A stretch of DNA of 64,000 nucleotides from Ceratodon purpureus (taxonomy: Eukaryota > Streptophyta > Bryopsida > Pseudoditrichales > Ditrichaceae): the NCBI GenBank assembly GCA_014871385.1, contig CM026432.1, positions 8,114,825 to 8,178,824 on the forward strand, in the 5' to 3' direction. The translations under genes and the position numbers were made by a program. Positions within the stretch are counted from its first letter, which is position 1. Each line of letters starts with the position of its first letter. The notes under the pieces were generated by a model that did not search any database, was not told where the DNA came from, and saw nothing but the letters and a program-made list of their open reading frames with translations. Positions 32,801 through 46,800 of this stretch are shown piece by piece.

Positions 32801-33900
32801 CTGGTGATGAGCTCACACAACCAACAATAGATGAATATCAATATGTTTTTTTGGTGTTAAGCCTTGGTGTATTTGGTGGCGATTTCCACTAGTGAATCAC
32901 CTTATATAAAAAGACCATTCTAAAGAGGACAAAAACTATTGTACCACTAAAATTAGTGATCCTCCATCTTCATCACCACTCAAATTGACATATATAGTAT
33001 ATTCTTTTGTCATAGATATAAACGTAATTTCTTCATAAGACCTTTGCAAAAAAGATGATTCTTCTCATCATTGATCATAATAAAAACAAGGCGTCCATTA
33101 GCCTAGTTGAAATGTACTAGGTCTAGAACACTATTCAAAAAAAGACAAATGTCATTTTTCCTTAGCTAATTGCATAATGTGCACCTTTTAACTGCAAACA
33201 TTGAAGCAACTTATATATGCGGTCCATTGGAAAAAAGATAACCTTCTTCTTTACACAAATCAACTTAAGTTCTAACATTCTTTGGTGCAATTTTTCTTAA
33301 CTTGTGTGTGAAGATTTTCAATGAAACTATCTTAACCCTAACCTCAACTCAAATCATTATGACTTTCACCAGTCAAATCCAAGCACAAATCTTCTTTTTT
33401 TTGTAATTGTGCATCCTTCTTTTCTCGTCTATGCATAGTACTATAAACCTACCACTTTGTATACTCGAACCCATGTATAATGCTACATCATAATTTTTTT
33501 CTAAAGCACAACAAAGCAAGCATGAATGGTCACGTTTACGGTTTACAACAAAAGCTTTTCACTAGACATGAAAAACAAAAAAGCATAAATTCCAACAATA
33601 AGTTGTACACAAAGAACATTAAGGGCTTCTTGCAGAACCACTTAATTTCTAAACTTTTTAGAGATTCAATTTATGTTTAGGATGATAATTATTTTGACAT
33701 TGAGTTTGAATCTTATAATTTTCCAATATGCAATGTGAATTGCTCTCAAAATTGATACACACTTTTCTATACAACGTGGATAGAAGATCTTATAGTTAAA
33801 AATCTCATAACTTAGCGACTAAAATCCAAGGGTTGATTGTGTCAAAAAGGCACATATCTTCAATAGTAGTTCAACATATATGAAAAGTATAGATTCAAAT
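29890..33900. other. AT-rich gene-poor DNA
   Basis: Mostly AT-rich with no supported gene. Around 31240-31630 the plus strand holds short protein-like pieces (SNAALEGREWLCEEW; later QKVCEQKEVGKLYNRAHDSY and VPAAEFIKALQYHIG) broken by stops, so a decayed gene fragment is possible. The rest shows nothing I can support. Confidence 0.4.
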
Positions 33901-36900
33901 TCTTGTAGTACCACCATTGATCCACCCAATCTTGGTGGGGGGTCTCTTGACCTTGTTGTACATGGGTACCCTTTAAAATGTCCTAGGGGTGGAGAACATG
34001 TCCGTTCTTCGTAATGGTAGTACTTAGCTCTAGGCTAGGTAGTTATAGTGTTACTATAGTGTCCATCCTCCAAAGGGGAGAGTAGTTGTGTCACACTGTC
34101 CCCCTGTCCTGTGGGCACCGGGTCAGTGGCACTACGAACGGACACTTTATTCACGCCGGCCTGACTGGGCTGGTGTTTCTATCTATTCTATCTATCTGCT
34201 ATAGTAGTACACTTTATGTAGAGCTGAACGGCAGCACAAGGGTCACCACAACATTGCAAATACATATAATCCCATATGTTTTGGAGGACACTGCCACGTC
34301 ATACTTTGCACATTTATGTTGCACGGGTGGGATGATTGGCGGATGTCCTGATCTGAGCGACAGACCCACCCCATATCCTGGCGTGCCCTCAAGGGCCACC
34401 CTAACCAACTCCAGATCTTTGTGCCTTGGAAGTTGGCACGGAGAGCTGGGCAGAGGATGCGCCTAGAATACAGGTTGCAGGTTATCAAGACAAGAAATCC
34501 TCTCAATTCCAATACACAGAAACCAGGAACAACTCGCCGAAACACTGAGTATTTTGATGCATTAAGAACTTTGCTGTCGAGTTAACTACAATGAACATCG
34601 AAAGTTCTGGTCGCATACTCAGAGTGGAACGAGCTCTTCCAACAAGGAAATGTTCCCACTCACTTCTTATTACACTGTGCAACTGACTGGCATCTGAAGG
34701 GTGGTAGAGTGCTGTCAATGTAATGTACCTGTCGGAATGAGCTTAAGGTTACTGTGGAAGTCTTGTACGTTGGGAGTGGTGGGAGGGATCGAGAGTATCT
34801 GCCAGTTTTCTGGTCTGTACTGTAATTGATTCGTTGATAGTGAATTGCTTTTCGGGGGATTCGTACAGTGATTACCGATTTGTTTCCTTGTTCATGATCT
34901 CCAATCCCACAGTACATGTTCAGAGCTTCAACTTCGTGTTTGTAATTATATCTCAACACGTAACTTCATTTTGGCAGTTAAGTGGTTCAATAAAGACCAA
35001 ATTTGTAACAAGAAGCAGAATCAGAAGCAGCAACTTCTAGTTTGGAACCAGACCATCTAGTTTGGCTTTGAAGTTCGAAGACTGGAAGAGGACTTAATTT
35101 CTCCCTTGTATCTTCAGAACATCTAAAATCCTGTAACATTACGAATGTCGCTATCTGATCATCTCATAGAGTTGCCCAAAACGGTGGACTCTGTCTGGAT
35201 ACTTAAATTATGTTGTAGGACGTGGAAGTCCTGAATTATGGTTACAATTGCATACAAATTGGAATCGAACCTGAGGAACACTAAGACTTTCCACAGATCA
35301 ATCGTCAAAGATACCACCCCAAAAAACTCCTAGTGGCAACAAACTACCTGACTTAATACTTTACCCAAGCTCTTGATCTTGAAAGATACCCAAACTAGTG
35401 CGCAATACCATATATTGACTGTCAACTGTAACACAGTTGAACGATGTCGTACTTCATCGGCAGGTCCGCCAGCAACAGAAGGTCTACACAACATACAATT
35501 TGGAAGTTGCAAAAATTATAATGGGTGACAGTACAAGAGTCCCCTAGTTCTCAAAAGTCTAGAGGATGATAGACACGAATTTTTGGGAGACTGGAATATT
35601 GTAAAAATATTGTGGATATGATTCGAAAAAGATCATTGCAAGAGGGATCCTACATTTCTTCGATCCTAATTCTAGTCTTCTTTTCGGTGATTCCAGATGG
35701 CATCTTAGCACCACAATCAAGATCGCAAGACTTCTAAACTCAGCCGTGATTTTTAAATAGAGTTTAAGTGAACTTTCTTGCAAGCAGAGAGCATGCTGCA
35801 TTCGATCCTCTACGACACAAACAACGCAGCGTTTCAGGAACAGTTAACAGACCTTCTGTTGAAAGTAGCACATGAAAACAGTAGAATCTAGAATAATGCT
35901 GGTGGCTTAACACTGACAAGCTGAAAATCGTTGCATGATCTGAAGACTAGACACGTCACGAGTGTGCTGTACTTGCCAACAATTTCAGATGCGATTCGAA
36001 AGGCGAGCGACGTCTGAAGGTCGATCTCCTGCGACATACTAGACTGTCCAATGTGAGTGTCGGTAAGTACAATCGACGCGCCCTTCCCGCTAAGATGCGT
36101 TACACAACAAGGCCATAGCTTCCAATCAGGAAAGTGAAGACTAGAACATAACTTAAACAGAGAGATCAGCAGGAATGAGACTGAAGATCAAACCGGAGTC
36201 GTAACTGCGTCGTTGACAAGAATGACCAACTTGCCGAGTTCTTCTGCGAAGCAGAGCTTCGAAGTATTCAGTCCTGAATAGTAGAGATCTACAACAGAAG
36301 GAGGATCCCATCGGCTGCAGAGAGCGACATTAAAAGAATCATCAAACAATTATAAACGGCAAATTCTCACACTGTGATACCATCTGAAGTTTGTCTGTTG
36401 AAGCGTCGGCCAGTCGCGAGCAGAACTGAGCTGAAATGATCCAAACTTCAGAAGCCGGAGTCTCCAAAAACGGCAGGAGTCTTTTCATCTCCCACGAAGG
36501 CCTTCCAACAACAACAAGGCACAACCCACACGTAATGGAGAAGTGTGCTGTCGACGTTGTTGGAAGCCTTTGAGGGAGAAAAACAAACACCTGCCTCACT
36601 GTGTAAACTGTACCGGTACTAGACAATTCCAGCACTGTCTAAACTACCAAGATCACTGCAGACAATTCTAGAACCATCTCTGAAGCCCAGGCACAGCAGA
36701 CTGGCCTGGAGGTCCAGCTGTGTGAGCTGTGCACCAGTTGAACGCCCAACAAGCTGTCCAATGGCACAACGGCGATAGCTGGAGGCTGGAGCCTATGGTG
36801 GCCTGGGAAGCTGGACTACGGAGAGCCTGGGAAGGTGGGGGAGGCTCTTGGGAACTGGGTACAACCAGAGGAAAGAATGAAGCTTGCCTTTTGGTTCGAC

Positions 36901-37300
36901 GTGAGGGGGTACTTATACCGCACTTGCTGATCATTGAGGGGACCCCGCGTGCACCGGCTGACCACTCTCACGACGCTTGGGAAAATTAACGTGATCAGGA
37001 ACCGGGGCCAGGACCCACGGAAGTCGCAAGCAATGAATTTTCCGGAGATATCTTTGCATGATCGGGGATGAGATGGATGTGTGTTGCAGCTGCATCGATC
37101 GGAGGAGCACAGTTTGCGTGATCATTCCGCACGCAATTCTAGTGCTGCCGGTCAAAAGTGGTCTTGTGTCTTGCGCATTGTCATTTGTTCGCTTCTCTGT
37201 CGCCCGTGCCACATGGCTGCAGCAGAAGTCATTTGACATCCTCACGGAACGTGTGATACTTGTGTCTCGTTCTAAAAAAATTCCAGCCATCATGTCAATC
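33900..37300. other. GC-moderate island, probable decayed element
   Basis: Composition rises compared with both sides, yet every frame is short and broken. A small inverted repeat (GGCCTTCCAACAAC and GTTGTTGGAAGCC, near 36500 and 36560) and duplicated GCCTGGGAAG pieces (near 36800-36830) are visible. I read it as a degraded non-coding or retroelement insertion; no domain is recognised. Confidence 0.3.
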
Positions 37301-40300
37301 GACCTCGAGAAGAGGAGATTTTACACAAAGTCCAGCCTTATGAAAAACCCTGTCCAACCTACCTAAAAAACCTGTCCAACCTCCTGGAAAAACTTGTCAT
37401 GTACTTGTTGTAAAGATCACAAAAATCTAAAAGTAGTCTCTTCTACGTTGCCCAAGTGCGACCATGTAAAAAACTCTATGAAAATCACCACTCCAATTCC
37501 CAAGTTCACATCCAAGTTACACCAGGCAGAAAGAGAATTCAAAGCCTGTAACTTTAGCTTGTGCTATAGAAAATTGGACTCCACTACAATTCAAAACTCC
37601 CACAGATTTATCACCGATCAAATATCAGTTGATCTTTCTCCGAACATAATATCTAACGACTATCTCTTTTTCACACAACATTGATTATCTTCAAAAACAA
37701 ACAACTTCACCAAATAAATTACAAATTCAAACAAGGTTTCTAGTTCAAAAGTTTGATCAAATATGGAAATCTGAAATACTAAGGTTGACGTACCCATTAC
37801 CACCACATAACACTTGGCCAAACTGTAGACATTCCTTGCACCACCATTTGTTAGAACCCATCACCACCATTCCACTGTAGCACCCATGAAACAAGCAAAG
37901 CAATGGCAAGCCAGGGTTTGGAATAAATTTGTAGAATTTGGAATAAATTGTGTGGTGGTTTAACGTACTGACTGAAGTGGTTTCTAGCGAAACCTATAGG
38001 TGGGTTATAGGAAAAAAACTACTTTTCACTTTGAAAATTTGTATCTAATAATCTATGAGGACTTAAATTATGGGAAAATACGCGTTGTGTAAAAAAACTA
38101 TCTTCCAATCCAAGAAAATTACTCCCCAAAAATAGAACTGCCACAAATAAGCAAAAACCCTTATTTTGGTGGTTATGGGTGCTTCTACCTTAAACCTGGG
38201 AAAACCTGTTAGATTTAATCGGACGCTGAGTAGTTGCATGTCACATGTGCGAGAACACATGCTGGGAGAAAGATTATCTTCGCTCTTGAACATGACTTTT
38301 TATATATATTTTGGTGGCACAAATTCCATTGCAGGGGCCTTTCTGCATGCCGTCCAATTCAGTGTCAAAATTAGAGAAGAGTACAGTGCCGGGACAAGGG
38401 TGCTGCACTGCTGGTGTCACAAAGGCACGGAAAGTCAAGCCTGCAAGTGTCCATGGGAGTGTGGACATTTCAAATCTTTATGCCCCTCGGCCAATATCTT
38501 TTAATTTCGATTTCTGAAATAGTGACCGTCCAAGTGCAAAAAGTAGATATAATTTCGACGAATCTGGTCCATCTGGATTCTGAAATTGCACCAATAATCA
38601 TATTTTGATGAGGCATACTGTAGCCTTTACATACAGTACTTGTAAAAGGGAAATCAGGCTCATGCATTCAGCACAGGTTTGAGAAATGCGTTTGGAAGTC
38701 ATTTCTTGTGTTTGGATCAAGAATTACACGTGGAATTAAAGGGATTTAATCAAAATATAGCTCATTTTAATGTTAATACCTTAAGGTTCCTTGACTGTAT
38801 CTTACCAAAACCACACACCAAAATAAAAAAACAAAAAAAAAAAAAAACAACAAACAAACAAACAAGAAGAAGAAAAGAAAAAGGAAGAAAAAGAGTAAGT
38901 TATAGTCTGAGACTGCCAGAAGAAAATGTGCAAGAGACATGGGTTTGACTCATATTGTTGTTAATACATATTTTGTTTTATTTCAACAAACTTCTTATTG
39001 TGTCATTTTTTAATACAATGTAAATCCAAAGGTTTAAAATAAAGATTTATACCTCTTTTTGAAGGAGAAAAGAAAAAGAAAAAATAAAAATAAAAAATTC
39101 ATACTTGTGTGTAACAAAGAAACATCTATTAGGGCACCTTATTTGAAATGATGAGAAATTTTTACTTCTCATGGAACAAAATTATTGCAGGTTGGACCAT
39201 GGTTTCTTTTCATTTTACAATCTTAATAGAAAATTACGTTAGCTACTTTAATATCAAATTTAATAATTTGCACAGGGGTCTAGCATTCTTATGAACTTGC
39301 CTAACATTAAGTAAGAATTACTTTGGACAACATGATTTTTTTCAAAGGTTTAGTGTGAAAATATTACACTTTGGCAAAGCTACTATCTTTCTTTATCCCC
39401 ATAAAAAGATTCAAAATTCCCCATTATGATTATCAATATACTAGACTATCCGAAATCTCAAAAAAAACCCAACTGAGAACCATTAAAAGATAGAGGTTAA
39501 GGAAGTACCTCTCTTATCTATACTTTTGGGGCAATTTAATTACAACCAAATTATACATTTACAAGTAATTATCTTGACAATCATACCTTATTCATTTTAT
39601 AAAATTTTCATACTTTAGTATATCAAATTTCAATGAAAATCCAACACAAATACTATAACCATTATCTTCCTAATTCCAATTCTTAAAATGAATATCGTTT
39701 TTCTAGAAAAATTTACATAGAAAATATGTAAATTAGCATGAAACTAAAACAATAAAAACATTACCCTTGTGTATGGATTCAAATTTCAATTTTTTATAAA
39801 ACATAGTTTAGTCTACGCTATTCTGATATTACTTTCATTACTACATTGATTTTCTGAACCACTCCGAATTGCTAATCCCATAACCAATCAAAATGATAAC
39901 AATCAGGATAATGACCACGGTACTACTATCAGAAAGCAAAACAGATAAGTTTGAAGCTCTTCCATAAAGCCAAATACAGTTGTTATACGCCCAATTCTAC
40001 ACATCAAAGCTGCATTCAGCATTTCATACTTCAATTCTACAGACTTTCAAGCAATGAAATTACACCAACTCATCATAAAACAATCAGACATCCTTATCAC
40101 AAACTTGACTTTTCATAAAAACTTTGGTCGTTGTTTTAACATCGAACTTCATGTCCTCAAGAACAATACACTCCTCCGTACTTATCCTGGCATAATTTAA
40201 TAACAAGTTGTTTTAACATCGAACTACATATTCACAACCATTTCAACATTCCACACTTTGTCTTGGCATAATTCATATTTAACAAGTTATACAATACTTG

Positions 40301-40430
40301 GCAGGTGATTTTGTGAATCAGTGAGAGTTGTACGACCATCTCCGGAGGGAATTGAAGGGAAGGCTCGAAGGAGAGAAAACGGAAGATCGTGTAACATGGG
40401 ACCCAAGGGGAATGAGAGCAGGTGAGATAG
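37300..40430. other. AT-rich intergenic, no gene seen
   Basis: Long AT-rich stretch with an A-rich tract near 38820-38890. Open frames are short and low-complexity. Confidence 0.4.
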
Positions 40431-41170
40431 TTTGGAAGCAGCAACACAACTCACTGCACACAACGTACTCGTACGCAGTTACAACGCTGCCACGCTCATA
40501 ATTGTCGACAGATATATGGTACGTTATTCCACCGAAAAGATCAGTATGAACAGTCCCCTTGCCCTTGGTGATGATCGATCCAGCATGCTAGAAAGCGAGC
40601 CGGATCTGCACGAACCGTTTTCCATGCGCACATTCAAAGCATGGAAAAAGCATCGCAAAAGCGATTCAGCAAGCCCACCGCCTCGGCCCCACTTTATCTG
40701 TTCAGTATCGATCACCTCCTGTCAACTCCCGCTGTCGATCCACCCAACCTGTAAACGGGCACCATGCAACCACGCCAGTGCACCCCTAGATTCAATGTTT
40801 TACCCGGAGTGAGCCTTTGCCGTAACAATCCCGCTCTCCTTCCAGATAGGAAGGAATTACAGTACTCATGTCCCGCTGGAAAGCTGGTTCATGATCAGAT
40901 CGATTCGATCGCTGCTTCCATCGGTCCCACCCGGCTAGCTCTAGATCATCACTCAATGGCCAGTGTACCCGGTGATCGAGCCGAGATCGATGAGTCACCA
41001 TATTCCCAAGGCTGAATTAGGCTTCCAATCATTATTCGCAGCATCAGGATTCAGGTGGGCTTGCGTTCAAGCTTCGGCTTCCATTGGACGGTGCTTTGCG
41101 CAGCTTGAGTTCGTGTTTTGTGCTGCATAATTATGTAACTTGCTTCCACCCGATCTTCGAGCCTTCCACC
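40430..41170. other. GC-rich island, coding unclear
   Basis: A GC-richer island with open frames on both strands (for example 40432-40812 plus). No domain or splice pattern lets me choose a strand. It could be a promoter/5' exon region of a gene I cannot resolve. Confidence 0.25.
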
Positions 41171-41320
41171 GGCAACTCATGAACAGTGACAACAGTCTTT
41201 TTCTAATTGTTTCCGTGTTTCCGAGTTATAAGCTATCATGAACTGTTATAACTCCGTCTCCGGTGTTGAATGTTTATATGGTTGGTTTCCATATTTTGTT
41301 GAATCTGTGTCTTGGTTAGG

Positions 41321-41636
41321 GCATCTGTAGTGGGTCATTGTAAAGCTCGGTGTAAACCAAAATCTCTCTTTTTACTGACCTGAAATTAGAGGGTAAAATT
41401 ACCATAGTTAGAAGCGCAGTTAATATTACAAAAAATACACTACAAGGGGAAACAAAATGTGAAATTGGGACTAGGTGAAATGTCTCATTGAAAACACCAC
41501 ATTTTCAACAAAAAATAAATAAAAATTTCTTGAAGTGTAGTTTTTGTAATATTAATTGCGCTCCTATTGATGGTAATTTTACCCTCTAATTTTAGGTTTT
41601 GGTTTACATTGAGCTTTACAATGACCTACTACATAT
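41321..41636. mobile_element. MITE-like foldback, ~110-bp arms
   Basis: Arms 41321-41446 and 41530-41636 are inverted copies sharing GGTCATTGTAAAGCTC and TTAGAGGGTAAAATTACCAT. The loop is about 84 bp. There is no coding capacity. Directly repeated sequence (TAACTCCGTCTC to TTCCATATTTTGTT) lies outside it at 41248-41300 and 41759-41810. Confidence 0.75.
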
Positions 41637-41834
41637 CTATCTTACAATTGAGCATGGTTTGTCTCACTCGACGGTTCCGCAGTGGAATCCATCGAGGAGA
41701 CAACTGCGGTCAATGTGCTCATCGGCACACGGGTCCCACTAGTGCTCTTATAACTCAGTAACTCCGTCTCATGTGTTGAATGTTTATGTGATTGGTTTCC
41801 ATATTTTGTTTATATGACTTTTGGTATATAATTA

Positions 41835-41983
41835 TGTCATATTCATTAAATTGGCCAATTCTGATTATATTGGTCGCTCAAATATGGCAGCTCAAATGGT
41901 GTGATTTCAGTTCATTTTATTTTTCTATGTGAATAGTGTGGCACCCAATATAAACAAGATTCGCCAATTTAATGAATATGACA
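41835..41983. mobile_element. short hairpin MITE, 39-bp arms
   Basis: Arms 41835-41873 and 41945-41983 are inverted with few mismatches. Both ends carry TGTCATATTCATTAAATTGG or its complement. Total length is 149 bp. Confidence 0.75.
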
Positions 41984-42233
41984 ACTATTAGAGTTATTTG
42001 TAAACCCATCTTGTTTTGGATAGGTGATGTACGATGTTGTTGTGAATATGTGATTTGATCAAATGGGGGAAACATTGTTGTATAAGTTTATATATAAGAT
42101 GTAGAAACATTTGGACGAAGTAAAAAGAAGAAGGTGAAGTTGCATCTGATATATTAGTATTATCGTAGAGTTGATCTAGATTTGGCAGCTGCTTGTAGGT
42201 TTGGTAAGGCATGTTTGCTTTCATATGATATGG

Positions 42234-42725
42234 CCAATATTGTAGCTATTACAGTCCACCCTCTTTAAATGTTACACCTATAAGTGTTAACCCTCTCTAA
42301 ATGTTAACTTTCTTCTACTCCCCACATATTGCACACTACAAATGTTAAACGTGTTAACCGTTAACAAAATGGTACTCCCCTCTCTGTAAATTTGACTTTA
42401 TAAATGTTAACAGATGATATACATCCATAATATGGATGCTAACAATTACATGTCCAGTTTCATTCTCTCCCATTGATTCATACTTCACCCATGATTTGTC
42501 AACTTGATATTGAATAAAGTTTTGATTGGGTTTGCATTTTTATGAATGGAATTCTCTCACAAGGCTTTTGTACAATTGCTTACATTTATAAATGTTAACA
42601 TTTATATATTGCTCCAAAAAGTGATTTCATAATTGTTAACTATTAACACCTCTATAAATATTAACTTTTCTCTACTCCCGAGGGTTAACAACTTAACATT
42701 TATAGAGGGTGTACCTACTATTGGC
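42234..42725. mobile_element. MITE-like element with internal TAAATGTTAAC repeats
   Basis: The ends are inverted copies: GCCAATA..., then CACCCTCT(T/A)TAAATGTTA. Inside, variants of ATAAATGTTAAC and TCTACTCCC recur many times, as in transposons with subterminal transposase-binding motifs. There is no coding capacity. Confidence 0.65.
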
Positions 42726-42739
42726 ATAGAGCATGAGAT

Positions 42740-43766
42740 ATAGATACTTAAATGAAGTATGAATATTTTTCTCTTTGGCCTCTTTAGTCTCTGGTTTTAG
42801 AATTTTTTTAAAATTTTTATTTTTTTACTTTAAATTTGAAGATAATTTTAGCGAGATTGATATAACCTCCAAATTTCATAATATGTTGTGTGAGAGGGTT
42901 CCGGTAGTTGGATTTACAAATAACTCTAGAATTGTTCCATCTTTAACACGGTAGCAATTGCTTTGCTTGATATGGTGATTTTTTTAAATGTTTTTTGGAA
43001 ATTGAATCGGTGACGCAAAATGAGCCTTTGATGAAAATGCCAATCTGGCCAAGATCGTGAGTGGCTGCATAATATTTACTCATAGATTACTGGGACCTGG
43101 AGGTTTATAAAAAGTTGAATAAAAGAGGTGAAAAACTAAGAAAATTCACCAAAGGTAAAAGGTTCAAAAGTCAAGTTTATGAGCCGCCTGTTTTATCCCA
43201 ACGTGCAAAGTGTTGTCACACCGACCCACCTGACCAACTTCATTGAATTTAATTGTCTTCATTGTTTTCTCAAATTAGATAATGTTTATTAAAGAAGGCA
43301 ATCCAAATAGTGAAATTCCTTTCCAAGTTCCCACTCCTCCATTTCAACGGCAGTGTATTGTCGGTTGGAGGAGGTTGTTTCAATTAATCATATCCCAAAT
43401 AACAAAAATAAATAAAAATCAAACAGTGTGGATCTCAAAGACGATGTTGCAATAATATAGCAAGTTCACTCAAACTCATTGCAGAAATTGAAAAACTAGG
43501 ATGGAAAAAAGTTGAAAATTATCTGAGCGTTTGGAAAATATGGAAAAAATAATAAAATTCTGAAGGTGATATTAATTATTCAAAAATGACATCTTCTTAC
43601 AGGACATGTCTCAACAATATTGATCTACAATTTTTCACCTTCCAATTTACTTATTTTACATTTGAAGTGGAAAAACTAAATTCAATTTAAGCAATCATTT
43701 ATGTTTCAAAGGTGGTAAACAGGCTACAATGCAAAATCTTAATATGTGTTTGATGTGTATATATAT

Positions 43767-43825
<59 letters not shown>

Positions 43826-46800
43826 GTAATTTGCAACATGTTGCTTACTCTATGAAAAAAGTTGATTGAAATATAATTTTGATTCCAAAATAGAAGAATT
43901 TGACAATCAATTACTTTATTAGTCGCCAATAGGCCATAGTCCTCGAATGTACTTTTTGAAATTGTGTGCAGGTTCCTACAATGTCAATTTTGGATGTGAT
44001 TTTTCAAAGTCTTTTTTATTGGAGTGGAGAATTGCAAGAGCTTTCTTGGGTATATTTTTTTTAGACTAGACATTGGAAAGAACATTTTTGGTACCCAAAG
44101 GATTTTTTTTACTTATGAGGCATCCCCAAACTTGACGGCTTTTGATTTTATCAAAAAATAAAAATAAAATCTTAGGATGGGAAAATTTCATTTTGTAAGG
44201 AGTCAAATTTTTCATATCATTTTTGGACAAAATGTAAAAAGATATTCTTCATTACATAAAAGATGTTTTTTTTTTTTCTCTTATCCTTTTATACTTCAAG
44301 AATAGATATAAACTTTTCTTTTTGACTATATGGATATATTCTAATAAAAAATGAGTTATTTAAAAAGAAAAGAAAAAGTACTGGCAATAATATGAATCCA
44401 TGTTTTCTTCATATTTATTTCGCAATGCTACACTTTTTTTCTAACTCTAAAATTTTGTGCACAAGCAACTGACATCATGTACATCAACTTATGTATCTTA
44501 TAAATATAAAGGATTAATTCAAATGATAAGTTATTTTAAAAAAAAAAACAATAAATTTGGATAGCTATGAATCCATGAATCATAGAAGAATAATGAATAG
44601 AATCATATTCTTGTTGGGTTTCAAAAACAAAAATTAATTGAAATTGAATAGTATAAATAAGATTGTATGTAGTTTTTAGATTTCTTGAAGGAAAATATGA
44701 ATTGATCAAGTTTGGGCAAAATAATGTGTAGAAATTTTGCATTGAATGGAGTACACTCAATTTGAAGTATGTTTATGGAGAATGTAGTTGTTTGATAAAT
44801 CTTTCAATATCTACAAGAGGTTTGTGCTTGTGAGCAGTGAGCAACAATCAAGAAGTACTCCATTTAGTTTTGAAAAGAGAAAAAAAAAGACAAGTTCTTC
44901 TTAAAAAAACATTAGATCTCAAAGTAATTAAAAATTTTAACTCTTTTTTTAAAGAATTATCAATGTAAATATTATCTTTATTAAATCTTCTAATATTATG
45001 AATTTACGAGATTTAAAAGAAATAATTTCATTTTATTTAAAAACCACTAAAATTTATGTAAATTAGAACTCAATGTAAATTTTAACATAAAACCTATTTT
45101 TACAACACTTAACCTATATTTTAGAGCTTTAACTTTACTTTTTAGTATATTTTTTTCATTATTTAAAAAATATCCATATTTACATTTGTATTTATAAAAT
45201 TATCATTCATAATCAACAATCATTTTTTGAAGGCTCTTGGATCCAAGAGATCCTTTGTGCTGCCAAATGAAGGATGATTTAGGTTTGACAAGAGACTCCT
45301 TTGCTCCATTGAGATCCTATATTTTTACTATAATATATATGCATTGATAAGGCTTCTCTAGAAACCTAGGCATTGCATTTTATTCCTTATTTGAGGGTGG
45401 AAGTCTTTGGCATTTCAATATTGATTTTTTTAACAATTAAAAAATCTTATTTCATAAGACAAACTTATTGCCAATTAATTTCCATCAATTTTCATTTAGT
45501 ATGTCATTTTTTAAATTCAAAGGGTGATTATTTTAAGCAAGAAAGGATAGCAAATTGTGGAGAAAAGTTGTTAATTTTTTTTTAAATGGATGCAATTTTT
45601 GTATAACCAATATCAACCTTTGAATCCAAGAAGGTAGTGCATGTTTAATAGTATGCTTATTTTATTTCAAAATTATAATTTAATTCAATTTGCAATGATT
45701 TTGAAGTTTAATTATAAAACAAAAAGCAGATGTTTTTTTTGCATTTGAAAGAATTTATTCTGTTGATTTTCAATTTGAATTCTCTTAAACATTAAGGAAA
45801 ATATAATAAAATAAATGTACTAAATAATTTATTTTGTTTCTAAAGACAAGTGTCATCTTTGAATAATTTCCATATGGACCCTTATCCTTTCTACGTCGTG
45901 TGACAGTGTGCTATGTTACTTTACGGAGTATGTCTCGTTAGATATGGAGGCCAAACTAACATCTAATCCAATCAAAGTCAGTTTTTAAATAAACTAGTTT
46001 AGAAAAAGGAACCTTTGAAAATTGGTGCATACAAACTTGTACACTATCTTGCCTCAAAGAGTAGAGCCTCTAACATCTAAGATTGACACTCCTTTATGAA
46101 GAACGGTACTAATGACCAACATTTGCAACTCTCTTAAGGTAGATATTTAGAAATTCAAGGAATTTTTTACGAAAGGGTAGAAGCCAAGTGAGTGGTTATT
46201 TTATGTTTTAGTTCACAAGTAAAATTGGAGATTAGAAATGTCTCTGCTATGGGCAGAGATTGATGATCCGCTATGTGGAAGATTGTGGAGAAAGTGTTGA
46301 ACAAGGAATGTAGAAGTGTACCCGGTTTAAACAAAAATCTTTGAAAAGGTTGTTTTTAATATGTAAAGAAATCATCATTACAAAGTCTAGAGGGATCTAA
46401 TTGGGAAATTTCACAATAGTGATTCATTGTTCTATATTAGCCATACATTGATTTATCTGCATGTTAATGAGATGAAAAATCAACAATGTTTGTATGCTAT
46501 GACAAATTGGAAAATCCTATTTAAACGTCTTAGAGGATGTATGTTTCCAATGAGAAATACATCATGAGTGTATTAAATGATCTTGATAATATTGAAGAAG
46601 AGTTCTAAGCATTTCATAGTTATTGAATTTTGAGTTGAATAAGAATGACATTCAAATTCCTAGAAGGTTCATGATATGAAAAGATTCTTGAAAATCAATG
46701 GAGATGAAAGTGGCCTTTGGATCTAAGATGGATCCTTAGCTCATAAGGTTTTTGAATTTTTTGTTTTGTAGAAGTGATTGAATTAATATTTGTTTTCTGT

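Noticed and set aside
33900..36300. Complete LTR retrotransposon
   Set aside because: TGTAGTA...-like ends were considered near 33904 and 34200, but I found no matching second LTR, primer site or coding frame.
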